From the IMG/VR virus record IMGVR_UViG_3300042868_004570, positions 1 to 28,451 of that record: a stretch of DNA of 28,451 nt. One strand, written 5' to 3'. This stretch comes from a virus. Below, piece after piece: positions 1-6,586 of this stretch. Made by a program: the position numbers and the translations under genes. The notes beneath the pieces were generated by a model. That model did no database searches and was not told the DNA's origin. It worked only from the letters and a program-made list of their open reading frames with translations. Numbering within the stretch: position 1 is the first letter of the stretch; each line of letters starts with the position of its first letter.

Positions 1-59
1 GCTGCGTTACCCTCGACCTCAGAACCTCTCAGGAGGACCCGTGAACCGCTGGGGGTCAT
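1..59 (-). CDS. Start of a late gene that runs off the left edge (partial, unidentified)
   Basis: An ATG at 59-57 overlaps the TGA stop of the gpZ-like gene (ATGA), the coupling used by almost every gene junction here. The frame stays open to the window edge, giving about 19 residues beginning MTPSGSRVLL. This is too short to identify. By position in the late operon, after the gpZ-like gene and before the portal if the genome is circular, a terminase subunit is the natural expectation, but that is inference only. Confidence 0.4.
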   Translation of the reverse strand, partial: MTPSGSRVLLRGSEVEGNA

Positions 60-733
60 GCCCCACGCATCACCTTGTCGACCCGATACTGAGCCTCGCG
101 CTGGAACTCGACCGGCCACCGTTCGCGAATGCTGGCCATCATCGCCTTCTGTGCCGTGTCGCGAATGAACTCGCGTCGCACCGAAGGACCATACAACGCC
201 TTCAGCTTCGACTTCACAGGCTTGGCACCTGAGCCCACCCGGTGAGCTTGCACCTGCACCACTCGGCTGCCCACCCGTCTGGGATGAGCTGCTCGCGTGT
301 GCTGGCTTATGGAGCGATTAGCTCCAGCCTTGCGGCGTCTTGCCGGCGCTCGGTAGTCATCGCGAATGAACACCGTGCGTCCCTTGTTGCCAATGAACGC
401 GCCTCGGTAAATCTTTCGCTTCGCCCAGGCATTGGCGCTGACGCCCTTCTTAGTCTGCCTCGCCCCGAAGTTAATCAGGTTCGGCGCATACTTGCTCGCC
501 CGTATCTCAGCAGTGAGTATCGACTTACTAGCCTTCTTGGTCGTGACGTACTTACGCACGGCAGCGGCCTTGATGTTCGTTTCCTTGCGGATAGTGTCCA
601 CCGCCACCCGACGCGCCGATGTGGCCACGCGGTTTAGGGCAGACGCCGCGGCTTGCGGTATCACCTTGCGCTGGACCTCGGTCAGAGCCGCCATAGCCGC
701 CCTAATGTCCACTGATACGTCGAAGTTAATCAT
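56..733 (-). CDS. Minor tail protein, lambda gpZ-like
   Basis: A 225-residue basic protein resembling the lambda minor tail protein Z family, which acts in tail completion and the head-tail junction. The family-like part is the N-terminal helix (about residues 24-45) with AAASALNRVATSARR, followed by a segment rich in Lys and Arg and a C-terminal helix containing REFIRDTAQKAMM. Its length is close to lambda gpZ (about 190). The ATG at 733 overlaps the glycosyltransferase stop as ATGA; a GTG nine bases upstream is the alternative start. The Arg-rich middle (about residues 128-180) is unusual, but the frame is continuous. The gene sits in the late operon far from the other tail genes, between a glycosyltransferase and a gene leaving the window. 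Confidence 0.72.
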   Translation of the reverse strand: MINFDVSVDIRAAMAALTEVQRKVIPQAAASALNRVATSARRVAVDTIRKETNIKAAAVRKYVTTKKASKSILTAEIRASKYAPNLINFGARQTKKGVSANAWAKRKIYRGAFIGNKGRTVFIRDDYRAPARRRKAGANRSISQHTRAAHPRRVGSRVVQVQAHRVGSGAKPVKSKLKALYGPSVRREFIRDTAQKAMMASIRERWPVEFQREAQYRVDKVMRGA

Positions 734-1323
734 ATGGCCCACCCAGTCTCGTGCGGCTTAGGTTGCCCGTGGTAGCAGGTCACGCTGGCGGCCTTTCGCT
801 CGACCAGCTGGTGCGCCTTGTAGCTGACCACCATGCCCGGCAGGATGTCCTGCCAGCGTGCGGCTGTGTCCAGCCAGACCTGCTCCATTACCGCTTGGTC
901 TCCCTCAATGGCAAACCGGCCCATGTGGCCGTGCGGGCTCTTCTCCCAGTGTTCCCACATCCGCGCCCGGTCAGCCTCCGGCAGCATCATCAGCCCCGAG
1001 CCCAGCCCGTCTGGCCGGTAGAAGTCGCGGAGCAGCGTTAGGCGCTCGACGTAGGCCAACGGCGTGATATCGCCGTGAATCACCGTGTCGAGGTCGAAGT
1101 AAAGCACCCGACCACCCGAGAGCGTCATCAGCTCGAACTTCGACCACCAGCCCGGCAAATTCTCATGCAGCGCGTGAGTCGCCACCTCGGGGTCGTCCGA
1201 CAGACAGACCCACTGATGAGGCCAATGCAGATTAGCGGCCACTGAGTGCCGTAGCCGATTGACGTATTCCCGAGTGTAGACGCCGCCCGTCTTGTACACA
1301 CAAGCGACCGTTAAACGCTCCAC
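730..1323 (-). CDS. Glycosyltransferase (DXD type)
   Basis: A 197-residue protein from a GTG at 1323-1321, which overlaps the FkbM gene's TAA stop at 1313-1311. The N-terminus (LTVACVYKTGG) has the first beta strand of a GT-A nucleotide-sugar fold. Residues 75-86 carry YFDLDTVIHGDI, with the metal-binding DXD (Asp77-Leu-Asp79) typical of GT8-like and related glycosyltransferases. A GDQAVMEQ segment and a C-terminal HGQPKPHE follow, both common in such enzymes. It would transfer a sugar from a nucleotide sugar in the cytoplasm; the acceptor is unknown. Its coupling to an FkbM methyltransferase in the late operon suggests modification of a glycan, the host surface, or a virion protein. A longer ORF exists upstream of the GTG but only as the shadow of the FkbM gene. 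Confidence 0.7.
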   Translation of the reverse strand: MERLTVACVYKTGGVYTREYVNRLRHSVAANLHWPHQWVCLSDDPEVATHALHENLPGWWSKFELMTLSGGRVLYFDLDTVIHGDITPLAYVERLTLLRDFYRPDGLGSGLMMLPEADRARMWEHWEKSPHGHMGRFAIEGDQAVMEQVWLDTAARWQDILPGMVVSYKAHQLVERKAASVTCYHGQPKPHETGWAI

Positions 1324-1880
1324 ACCAAGTCCCGACCGATGTGCTCGCGCAGTTTGTAACCGCGCTGAATCAGCCACAGCTCGGCGGCCCCGTCCTTCAC
1401 GGCATACCGCTGGTGCAGGCCGTTCACCTCGATAATGACGACAGGCTTCCATGTTTCGATTGTTTCGACTGCGCCCTGTAGCGCGAAGAGCTCGTAGCCT
1501 TCAACGTCAAACTTCAGCAGCCCCACCTGATTGAACTGGAACCAGTCCAGCGGGTATATCTGCGCTTCTACTTCGCCCTCGGCGTCAATGTGCCACTGCC
1601 CGGTGTTCTCCGTGCCGGCAGCAAAGAACGCCTTCTCCTGCCTCGCCCCGATGCCGTAGGGGTACACGCGGTGCTCGTCGCCGCTATCCAGCTCCGGCAG
1701 GTGCCAGAAGTTGGCCGGCACTGGCTCAAACGACTCGACGGCAGCAAAGTGCTTCCGGAGTTCGCGAGTCCAAATGCCCTTGTGCGCCCCGACATCCACC
1801 GCCCGCTGCCAGTTCCGGACATACGGCAGAGCCGCCCGGAGGTGGCTCAGGTCGTGGTCAGGTGGCAATTCGGCAAGCAT
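1311..1880 (-). CDS. FkbM-family SAM-dependent methyltransferase
   Basis: A 189-residue protein with the Rossmann SAM-binding motif AVDVGAHKGIW (residues 27-37), an acidic strand end FEPVPANF (51-58) and the FkbM signature LLKFDVEGYELFALQGA (121-137), followed by VVIIEVN (147-153). FkbM-family enzymes O-methylate sugars or small metabolites; the substrate here is unknown. It is the first gene after the intrinsic terminator at 1889-1915, so it should be expressed only by read-through, late in infection. Its 3' end overlaps the glycosyltransferase start. The ribosome site is weak (GAG about 6 bases before the ATG). Confidence 0.85.
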   Translation of the reverse strand: MLAELPPDHDLSHLRAALPYVRNWQRAVDVGAHKGIWTRELRKHFAAVESFEPVPANFWHLPELDSGDEHRVYPYGIGARQEKAFFAAGTENTGQWHIDAEGEVEAQIYPLDWFQFNQVGLLKFDVEGYELFALQGAVETIETWKPVVIIEVNGLHQRYAVKDGAAELWLIQRGYKLREHIGRDLVWSV

Positions 1881-1888
1881 GGTGGCTC

Positions 1889-1915
1889 AAAAAAAAGCCC
1901 AGCGAAAGCCGGGCT
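1889..1915 (-). terminator. Intrinsic terminator ahead of the late genes (tR'-like)
   Basis: On the minus strand an 8-bp stem AGCCCGGC / GCTGGGCT (1915-1908 with 1903-1896, one G-T pair) with a 4-base loop is followed by a T run at 1895-1889. It lies between the putative antiterminator gene and the FkbM gene, the position of lambda tR' downstream of Q and pR'. This would make late expression depend on antitermination. Confidence 0.85.
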
Positions 1916-2026
1916 AGTAGGGGGTTGAGGCAACGCGACTGAAACATTTATTCGGCGTGAGGTGAAAAATCCCACGTTGCAGAAAAACTATCAGATTCCA
2001 TCCGACTTGTCCCGAAAAACTTATCC
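1916..2026 (-). promoter_or_regulatory. Probable late promoter region (pR'-like), no clear consensus
   Basis: This 111-base gap between the antiterminator-like gene and the terminator is where a Q-dependent late promoter is expected. Minus-strand AT-rich elements are visible (GATAGT near 1989 and AATAAA near 1950), but neither has a convincing -35 partner at 16-18 bases. The assignment is positional. Confidence 0.35.
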
Positions 2027-2437
2027 CTACCCCTCGGCCCGGATTAACTCCATCGATTCGACCAAGGTCAGCGCGTGGTCCAGCTCGGCGTAGAACACAT
2101 TGCGCCCGCATTCCATCTCGAATCGCCCGCGCTTGGCAGAGCCGTGACCTTCGACGTAAACGGCCCAGAGAATCGCCCGCTGGCGCTCGGTCATCTCCTC
2201 GATAGCCCGGCGCACCACCAGCCCATCCAGCGACCAGACCTCTGGGAACACTTGCACGGCCTTCTTGTGGCCACCGCTGTCGCCGTCCTTCCACTGTGCC
2301 GATGGGCTGCGACTGGGCCAGCCGTCGACAATCTGCCCGCCATCGGCGAACACCTTCCCGCCCAGCGAGATACGTCGTTGGTCGTCGCCCCAGTTGCGGG
2401 CCATCCGGTGGCCGGCGCGGGTTTCTAGTCTGCTCAT
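2027..2437 (-). CDS. Putative late antiterminator, Q-like
   Basis: A 136-residue protein. Its C-terminal half contains a helix-turn-helix-like stretch, LTERQR-type (MTERQRAILWAVYVEG) followed by FYAELDHALTLVE, reminiscent of sigma region 4-like DNA-binding segments in phage Q-type antiterminators. The N-terminal half is basic, with no recognisable domain. The strongest support is position: last gene of the minus-strand early operon, immediately before a strong terminator and the late genes, as Q is in lambda. The ATG at 2437 overlaps the VRR-NUC stop (ATGA). It could instead be another DNA-binding regulator. Confidence 0.5.
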   Translation of the reverse strand: MSRLETRAGHRMARNWGDDQRRISLGGKVFADGGQIVDGWPSRSPSAQWKDGDSGGHKKAVQVFPEVWSLDGLVVRRAIEEMTERQRAILWAVYVEGHGSAKRGRFEMECGRNVFYAELDHALTLVESMELIRAEG

Positions 2438-2709
2438 GGTTTGCCCTCGAAAATAGCCAGCGCCTCTTCCGGCGTCCGGACAACGTACACACGGCCACCG
2501 CCCGCCTCAACGTCAGCCACCATAGCCTTCTGTGCCGGCGTGAGAGAGCCTGTGCGGCCCTTTACCTCCAGCAGGTGCCAAACCCCACGCCACAGGCACG
2601 CGAGGTCAGGAAAGCCGCCGTCCGAGACCTGAAACACCCGAACGCCACGCGAACGCAGCGCCGTGATTATTTCGCCCTCGTTGGCGTCGCGCTTGGCGGC
2701 CCGGCGCAT
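2434..2709 (-). CDS. VRR-NUC domain nuclease
   Basis: A 91-residue single-domain protein with the VRR-NUC (PD-(D/E)XK) core: GGFPDLACL (Asp35) and HLLEVKGR (Glu48, Lys50) supply the metal-binding and catalytic residues, followed by LTPAQ and a C-terminal VVRTPEEAL helix. The family includes small phage-encoded structure-specific or DNA-processing endonucleases that act alone or as replication and recombination partners. It lies downstream of the replication genes and overlaps the putative antiterminator start by four bases. Confidence 0.88.
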   Translation of the reverse strand: MRRAAKRDANEGEIITALRSRGVRVFQVSDGGFPDLACLWRGVWHLLEVKGRTGSLTPAQKAMVADVEAGGGRVYVVRTPEEALAIFEGKP

Positions 2710-2712
2710 CAG

Positions 2713-3306
2713 CTAAAGGCCAGAGCCGTCAGCATTGCCAGGCATATGGCCACGACCACAATGGACACAAAACGGCTTTCCTTCGTCGGGGTCTGCGAGT
2801 CTTTCCAGTCGTACATTTCGGGCTCCTTTTCTGATTGGTCTCAGCTTCTGCGCGTGTTGCGCGTATGTCTTCCGGCATGAACCACAGCAAGAAACAAACG
2901 GCCCGTCGCCCTGCATGAAGTCTCGGTCACACAAACGGCAGGTATAGGTTGCGTTTCTTTCTCGCGCTTCACGCTTCGCCGCTGCTCGGCATTCGCGGCA
3001 GGTCTTGCCGCTGCTCTGCGTTTCCTCGCCAAACTCGCTGGCCGGCAGCACCTTCGAGCATTTGCGACACTGGCGCTCCGCTGGCGTAAACGCGGCCAAC
3101 AGCTCCTCCTCAGGCTCGGCTTCCGTGGCCAGATGGATGCGCCCACCCGCCACCAGCGCCTCGCCGCGCTTGAGCATATGCTTTACCTGCGCGTCTACCG
3201 AAGCCTGACCCGATTCGCAGAGCTGGGCCAGCGCATCGAGCCGAACAGACCGGATACCCTGCTTTACGAACTCCGTGAGAACGATAAACACTGGTTTAGC
3301 GGCCAC
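2713..3306 (-). CDS. Winged-helix plus multiple zinc-finger protein (unknown function)
   Basis: A 197-residue protein from a GTG at 3306-3304, with a good ribosome site (AAGGAG about 10 bases upstream); this start overlaps the stop of the preceding gene by a few bases. Residues 10-60 look like a small winged helix (SVRLDALAQLCESGQASVDAQ). Three Cys clusters follow: C80-C83 with C103-C106, C123-C126 with C140/141-C144, and C180-C183. This suggests two complete zinc fingers and perhaps a third. Probably nucleic-acid binding; no specific family recognised. The longer ORF upstream of the GTG is out of register with the neighbour and is rejected. Confidence 0.6.
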   Translation of the reverse strand: MAAKPVFIVLTEFVKQGIRSVRLDALAQLCESGQASVDAQVKHMLKRGEALVAGGRIHLATEAEPEEELLAAFTPAERQCRKCSKVLPASEFGEETQSSGKTCRECRAAAKREARERNATYTCRLCDRDFMQGDGPFVSCCGSCRKTYAQHAQKLRPIRKGARNVRLERLADPDEGKPFCVHCGRGHMPGNADGSGL

Positions 3307-3493
3307 GGTAAGGCTGCTCCTTTTCGTTGTAAACCGACGCCGGCGGCATCTCTTCGTCGAGCAGCTCGACTCGCCCGTGGCCGTTCCCGTGCTTGTCGCG
3401 AATAGCGACCAGCTTCCCACCCATGCGCTCACGAAAGGCCGTAGCGACATCGAGCCAGCCCATGTCCGTGAGCATCTCCGCTGGTGTTTTCAT
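3296..3493 (-). CDS. Small hypothetical protein
   Basis: A 65-residue protein beginning MKTPAEMLTDMGW. The ATG at 3493 has a purine-rich AGGGG about 6 bases upstream and lies 8 bases after the methyltransferase-like stop. It is charged, with no membrane segment and no recognised domain. It overlaps the following zinc-finger gene by 11 bases, as expected for operon members. Confidence 0.55.
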   Translation of the reverse strand: MKTPAEMLTDMGWLDVATAFRERMGGKLVAIRDKHGNGHGRVELLDEEMPPASVYNEKEQPYRGR

Positions 3494-3501
3494 TTCAGCC
3501 C

Positions 3502-4131
3502 CTAAATAAATGCAAGTTGTTCGTTTTGCCAACATTTCTTTGAGATGTCTAAACGGCCCCACTGGTCAGCCATTGCCGCGGCAATCTTAGGAAACCGCCA
3601 GCTCCGGAGCTTTGCCCGCATCGGCCCCGGAGGACATTTGTGTACACGGTTCCACGCTTTCCATTCGGCAGAATCGCTGCAAGGCGGGGTCAAAATCTCA
3701 GTGGGCTTCAGTGACGGTAAATTCTTCAACCACCAGCAAGTAGCCTTAAACTCGGGGTGTCCGAACTGCCAAGGCTGAATGACCTGCGACGGCTCGCCGT
3801 AAATGCTCGACATGATTCCAACCGGATTTTCTACGGCGATACGAGGAGCCGGTGCATTTGCCAGCAACATAAAAAACGAAATTGCGTTTTTCTGGCGGCC
3901 ATCTGCTCGTTTCTCAGGAAACCAGCGAGCGCCACTCACTGCCAGATGAGTACAAGGCGGGTGCGCCACGATTAAATCCCAGTTGTTGTCCAATACGTCG
4001 CGAACATCACCTTGATAGTGAGGACCGGGCGCTTCAGTCGGCTCAAGGTCGCACGACATGGCATCGTGCCCGCGAGTTAAAAAAGCGTCACGGACAATGC
4101 CACTGCATTCACAAGCCACAAGGACCTTCAT
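3502..4131 (-). CDS. Compact DNA cytosine methyltransferase-like protein
   Basis: A 209-residue protein with a C5-methyltransferase-like layout: SAM motif VACECSGIVRDAF (5-17), an acidic strand end (SCDLEP, 26-31), the catalytic-type loop AHPPCTHLAVSG (56-67, Pro-Pro-Cys60), and AVENPVG (99-105), matching the ENV motif. A QFGHPEFKATCWWLKNLP segment (122-139) is typical of this phage family. It is about half the length of a usual C5 enzyme and has no obvious target-recognition domain. Its DNA substrate and product are therefore uncertain. The ATG overlaps the helicase stop (ATGA). A role in protecting or marking phage DNA is plausible. Confidence 0.68.
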   Translation of the reverse strand: MKVLVACECSGIVRDAFLTRGHDAMSCDLEPTEAPGPHYQGDVRDVLDNNWDLIVAHPPCTHLAVSGARWFPEKRADGRQKNAISFFMLLANAPAPRIAVENPVGIMSSIYGEPSQVIQPWQFGHPEFKATCWWLKNLPSLKPTEILTPPCSDSAEWKAWNRVHKCPPGPMRAKLRSWRFPKIAAAMADQWGRLDISKKCWQNEQLAFI

Positions 4132-5063
4132 CGCGGCCTCCCGTCCGTGTAGTTAATGGCATTCGGAAGGTCCGGTCGGTCGTGAACCTGCCCGCAGTCC
4201 TTCCGAAAGAACGCCGAGAGCTTCCCGCACCACCCGCCGTGGCGGTTCTTCAAAACGTGAACAACAGAGGATTTAGCGCCCTCGGTTCCCATGTCATCCG
4301 GCCCACGTTTCACGAACAAAACGTTGTCGGCAATACCGGCAATTTCCCTAGCGCCAGCAACGTCGTTAATGTCTGGGTCAATGTCGCGGCTGATGATTTT
4401 TCGGGGATGAACCACGAGGTGAATGTGAACGCCCGACACTCGTGCCGTAGCCGCAACAGCGTTAGCAAACTGCCTTTGCTTCTCAAAGTCGTCATTAGCC
4501 ACATCGAGGCACATCAGCGAGTCAATCACGGCCTGCTTCAGCCCTCGCCGAGCCAGTGAGCGAATCACCGCGAGAACTTCGGAGCCTGAAGCATTGCCGA
4601 CGACGCCCCAGACGTACAGCCGCTCCCGCGACCAATGCAGGAAGTCGCCGAACATCTCCTCGTGTTGCACCTCCCGAACACCGCGAGCGACCATGCAAAG
4701 CCGCAAAAGCAGGTCTTCCGGGTCTTCTTCGAGAGACGCGAAAAAGGTCGCCTGACCTCTGCCGGCCATCGCAACGGCCATCTGCCGCAGTTGCGTAGTC
4801 TTACCCTCGCCGGGGTATCCCGACCAGACCGTAACGCCAGCCGGGAACAGGCGTAAGTGGTTGCCTGTTGGGTCTGCGGGAATGGTCTGCCACTCGCTCT
4901 GCCGCTTCTGGTATCGCGCCAGCACATCGCTGGGTGAGAGCTGCGAGAAGTCCACCAGGCGTCGCTCCGGCATCGCCTCGACTTCGGCATCGACGCCGGT
5001 GACGAGCATTCCCGCCAGTGCCGGGTTACGCCGTTTCGCAAGTTCTACGAGAAAGTCGCTCAT
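4128..5063 (-). CDS. Replicative helicase-like RecA-fold ATPase
   Basis: A 311-residue protein with Walker A GYPGEGKTT (82-90), an acidic SLEED (110-114) at the position of the catalytic glutamate, Walker B AVIDSLMCLD (178-187) and a sensor strand HLVVHP (215-220). These place it in the DnaB/T7 gp4C and RepA-type hexameric helicase group. It lacks a DnaB-type N-terminal domain, so it is short. It follows a zinc-finger primase piece with a 4-base overlap, so the pair may act as a split version of a primase-helicase. It would unwind the template at the phage replication fork. Confidence 0.8.
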   Translation of the reverse strand: MSDFLVELAKRRNPALAGMLVTGVDAEVEAMPERRLVDFSQLSPSDVLARYQKRQSEWQTIPADPTGNHLRLFPAGVTVWSGYPGEGKTTQLRQMAVAMAGRGQATFFASLEEDPEDLLLRLCMVARGVREVQHEEMFGDFLHWSRERLYVWGVVGNASGSEVLAVIRSLARRGLKQAVIDSLMCLDVANDDFEKQRQFANAVAATARVSGVHIHLVVHPRKIISRDIDPDINDVAGAREIAGIADNVLFVKRGPDDMGTEGAKSSVVHVLKNRHGGWCGKLSAFFRKDCGQVHDRPDLPNAINYTDGRPR

Positions 5064-5488
5064 CGCATCGCCCTCCGCTGAGCCTTCAGGCTGGCCGGCT
5101 CATGGCCAATCAGCGTGAGCGCCGCGTTTAGCCGGGAACCGGCCTCAATGAGCCGCTGACTGGACTGCGAATAGCCCAGCTCGGTGGCCAACAATGCCGC
5201 CACCGTAATCTCGTGCGTGACCGCCTCAAGAATCTGCAACGCGGGGATTGCCTGAGGCCGCGCCTCGCCGATTCGCTCCGGCATGATGTCGCTGAACCGC
5301 AAGCCAACAGCGCCCAAGACCGCCTCCGTCTCGCACCCGCCAAAGCAGTGCAGCAGCACCCGGCCTTCCCTGTCCGTGATGGACAGACTGGGCGAACGGT
5401 CCTCGTGGGCGGGACACTTGGCCACCCACCGGTCCGGCCCGGTGTTGCGAACGCCCGTAAGCCGCGAAATGAGAATTTGTGCGCTCAT
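5060..5488 (-). CDS. CHC2-type zinc-finger primase-like protein
   Basis: A 142-residue protein. Its N-terminal third is a primase zinc-binding domain: WVAKCPAHEDRSPSLSI (C25, H28) followed by LLHCFGGC (C48, C52), the classic CHC2 arrangement that recognises the priming site. No TOPRIM polymerase domain follows; the C-terminal 90 residues are helical and unassigned. It may therefore deliver template recognition or regulate priming. The ATG at 5488 overlaps the upstream stop as ATGA, preferred over a start 18 bases earlier. The helicase follows directly. Confidence 0.8.
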   Translation of the reverse strand: MSAQILISRLTGVRNTGPDRWVAKCPAHEDRSPSLSITDREGRVLLHCFGGCETEAVLGAVGLRFSDIMPERIGEARPQAIPALQILEAVTHEITVAALLATELGYSQSSQRLIEAGSRLNAALTLIGHEPASLKAQRRAMR

Positions 5489-6228
5489 CCGTACTTCTCC
5501 ACCCATGCCTTGTGCGCCGGGTTGTAGTTCGTCTCACCGGGGCCAAGCCAGAACGGTGGAATCGGAGGCTTTGTGCCGTTCGTGCCATTGGTCTGTGCCC
5601 GAGCTGGTGGCTCGAAGATGCCGCGATAGCCAGAGGCAATGCTATGGCGCACAGAGGCGGCCTGTCGGTCTCCCAGTGCCGCGAGTTCGGCAGCGGCTGC
5701 CGGGAGCGATTGCTCCTTCAGCGGTTTGCTCAGACTCTGGCGGTAGGCAATCCAATCTGCCCAAGCGGTTAAATCTAATCCCGTCACGTTCGACGGAATA
5801 AAAACGGTAGCGAGCTTTCGCTCGCGTCCTTTCCCTTCCCTTCCCTTCCCTTCCTCACAGGAGGCTTCGCGAACATTCGCGAGGATTCGCGAGGCTTCCG
5901 CGAATGGCGGTATTTTGCTCGCGCTTGGCTTATCAATTCTCTGATGATTCAACCAGTTACGCACCTCAAGGTATGTATTACCTTCAGCCTCATAACGGAC
6001 AATGCAGTTTTCGCGCTCCAGTTCGGCGAGCCAGCCGTCAATCCGCTTTCCGGCGTCCTCATCGTAGGGGTAAAGAAGACTCGCGAGCATTCGCGAGGAC
6101 GCGCGAGCCCTCCCGGAATCGTCGCAGATAGTCCAAACAAGGATGAAACAAAGCCGCGCTTCACGGCTCACCCGACCCATGCTTTCGCTCTGGGGAAACT
6201 CGGGTTTGATGGTTCTGATTCTCGCCAT
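5485..6228 (-). CDS. Replication initiator / replisome organiser (O/DnaT-like)
   Basis: A 247-residue protein whose first 105 residues (starting MARIRTIKPEF and containing RLCFILVWTICDDSGR) match a common phage replication protein with an N-terminal winged helix. A Glu/Gly/Lys/Arg-rich linker (about 123-137) is encoded by a GGGAA pentamer tract. The C-terminal part carries a second helical region (LTAWADWIAYRQ) and a Pro-rich tail. GGAG lies about 7 bases before the ATG. Two clusters of TCGCGA-containing repeats are embedded in the gene, the arrangement of the lambda origin inside gene O. It probably binds these repeats and recruits the primase and helicase encoded next. Confidence 0.75.
   Translation of the reverse strand: MARIRTIKPEFPQSESMGRVSREARLCFILVWTICDDSGRARASSRMLASLLYPYDEDAGKRIDGWLAELERENCIVRYEAEGNTYLEVRNWLNHQRIDKPSASKIPPFAEASRILANVREASCEEGKGREGKGRERKLATVFIPSNVTGLDLTAWADWIAYRQSLSKPLKEQSLPAAAAELAALGDRQAASVRHSIASGYRGIFEPPARAQTNGTNGTKPPIPPFWLGPGETNYNPAHKAWVEKYG
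5828..5852. repeat. CCCTT pentamer (homopurine/homopyrimidine) tract
   Basis: Four or more consecutive CCCTT units form a pure pyrimidine strand (GGGAA on the coding strand), inside the replication gene where it encodes the charged linker. It lies about 14 bases from the first iteron-like repeat. Such tracts can form unusual DNA structures, so it may be part of the origin; that is inference. Confidence 0.7.
5866..5904. repeat. Iteron-like repeats, cluster A (candidate replication origin)
   Basis: TTCGCGA occurs at 5866, 5876 and 5886, and a variant TTCCGCGA at 5896, so the spacing is exactly 10 bases, one helical turn. Ten is not a multiple of three, so codon repetition cannot explain it. 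The cluster lies inside the replication initiator gene, as lambda's iterons lie in O. Confidence 0.65.
6081..6106. repeat. Iteron-like repeats, cluster B
   Basis: TCGCGAG at 6081 and 6091 and GCGCGAG at 6101 are again spaced by 10 bases. The core TCGCGAG is shared with cluster A about 200 bases away. Both clusters lie within the replication initiator gene. Confidence 0.55.
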
Positions 6229-6253
6229 TGATGCGCTCCACTATTGCGCTGTT

Positions 6254-6288
6254 GAAAAAGTGCCGGGTGAGCTTCACCACCGCCCGGC
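6254..6288 (-). terminator. Possible early terminator or attenuator (tR1-like)
   Basis: On the minus strand GCCGGG (6288-6283) can pair with CCCGGC (6267-6262), with a small inner TGA/TCA pairing, followed after two bases by five T (6259-6255). It lies between the Cro-like gene and the replication genes, where lambda has tR1. The loop is long, so strength is uncertain. Confidence 0.42.
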
Positions 6289-6301
6289 TCGGTGGAGTGG
6301 C

Positions 6302-6508
6302 CTATTCCTTGTTGCGGCGTCGGCAGTAGTTCCTCTGGCCAGTACCAGGCGTTACTTTGAGGGCTCCTCCCGTCAGAACCTCCAGCTTGAACTGGACCAT
6401 CTCCGGGGGATATTCGTCCCAGTGATAGAACGCCTGCGGGGTATAGCCAAGTGCTCGCGCAAGCGCCGCCTTTGTGCCGAAGTGGGAAAAAACATCTTGC
6501 GTTTTCAT
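6302..6508 (-). CDS. Cro/YdaS-like helix-turn-helix regulator
   Basis: A 68-residue protein with a Cro-type helix-turn-helix, TKAALARALGYTPQAFYHW (about residues 12-30), followed by PPEMVQFKLEVLTGGALK, which closely matches the YdaS/Cro family that represses early promoters in lambdoid phages and cryptic prophages. It is the first gene of the minus-strand early operon and faces the divergent control region. No partner CI repressor is recognisable on the other side. It probably binds the inverted repeat at 6542-6570 and tunes both early promoters. Confidence 0.82.
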   Translation of the reverse strand: MKTQDVFSHFGTKAALARALGYTPQAFYHWDEYPPEMVQFKLEVLTGGALKVTPGTGQRNYCRRRNKE

Positions 6509-6541
6509 GGCGCGACCTTACCACGCGCAAATAATTTCCGC

Positions 6542-6570
6542 AAACAGTTGCACTGGGTAGAAAACTGTTT
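6542..6570. promoter_or_regulatory. Inverted repeat, candidate operator in the divergent control region
   Basis: AAACAGTT at 6542-6549 and AACTGTTT at 6563-6570 form a perfect 8-bp inverted repeat with half-sites two turns apart. It lies in the 113-base gap between the Cro-like gene and the plus-strand operon. The spacing suits a dimeric helix-turn-helix protein. An RNA hairpin is also possible. Confidence 0.55.
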
Positions 6571-6574
6571 TAAT
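6548..6574 (+). promoter_or_regulatory. Possible plus-strand early promoter
   Basis: TTGCAC at 6548-6553 resembles a -35 box and TTTAAT at 6569-6574 a -10 box (five of six), but the 15-base spacer is short. It overlaps the inverted repeat, so occupancy of that site would block it. The first plus-strand gene starts about 40 bases downstream. Confidence 0.4.
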
Positions 6575-6586
6575 CTTCTCCCATCG

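Noticed and set aside
3882-4559. 225-codon plus-strand ORF across the methyltransferase-helicase junction
   Set aside because: It spans two well-supported minus-strand genes and has no domain.
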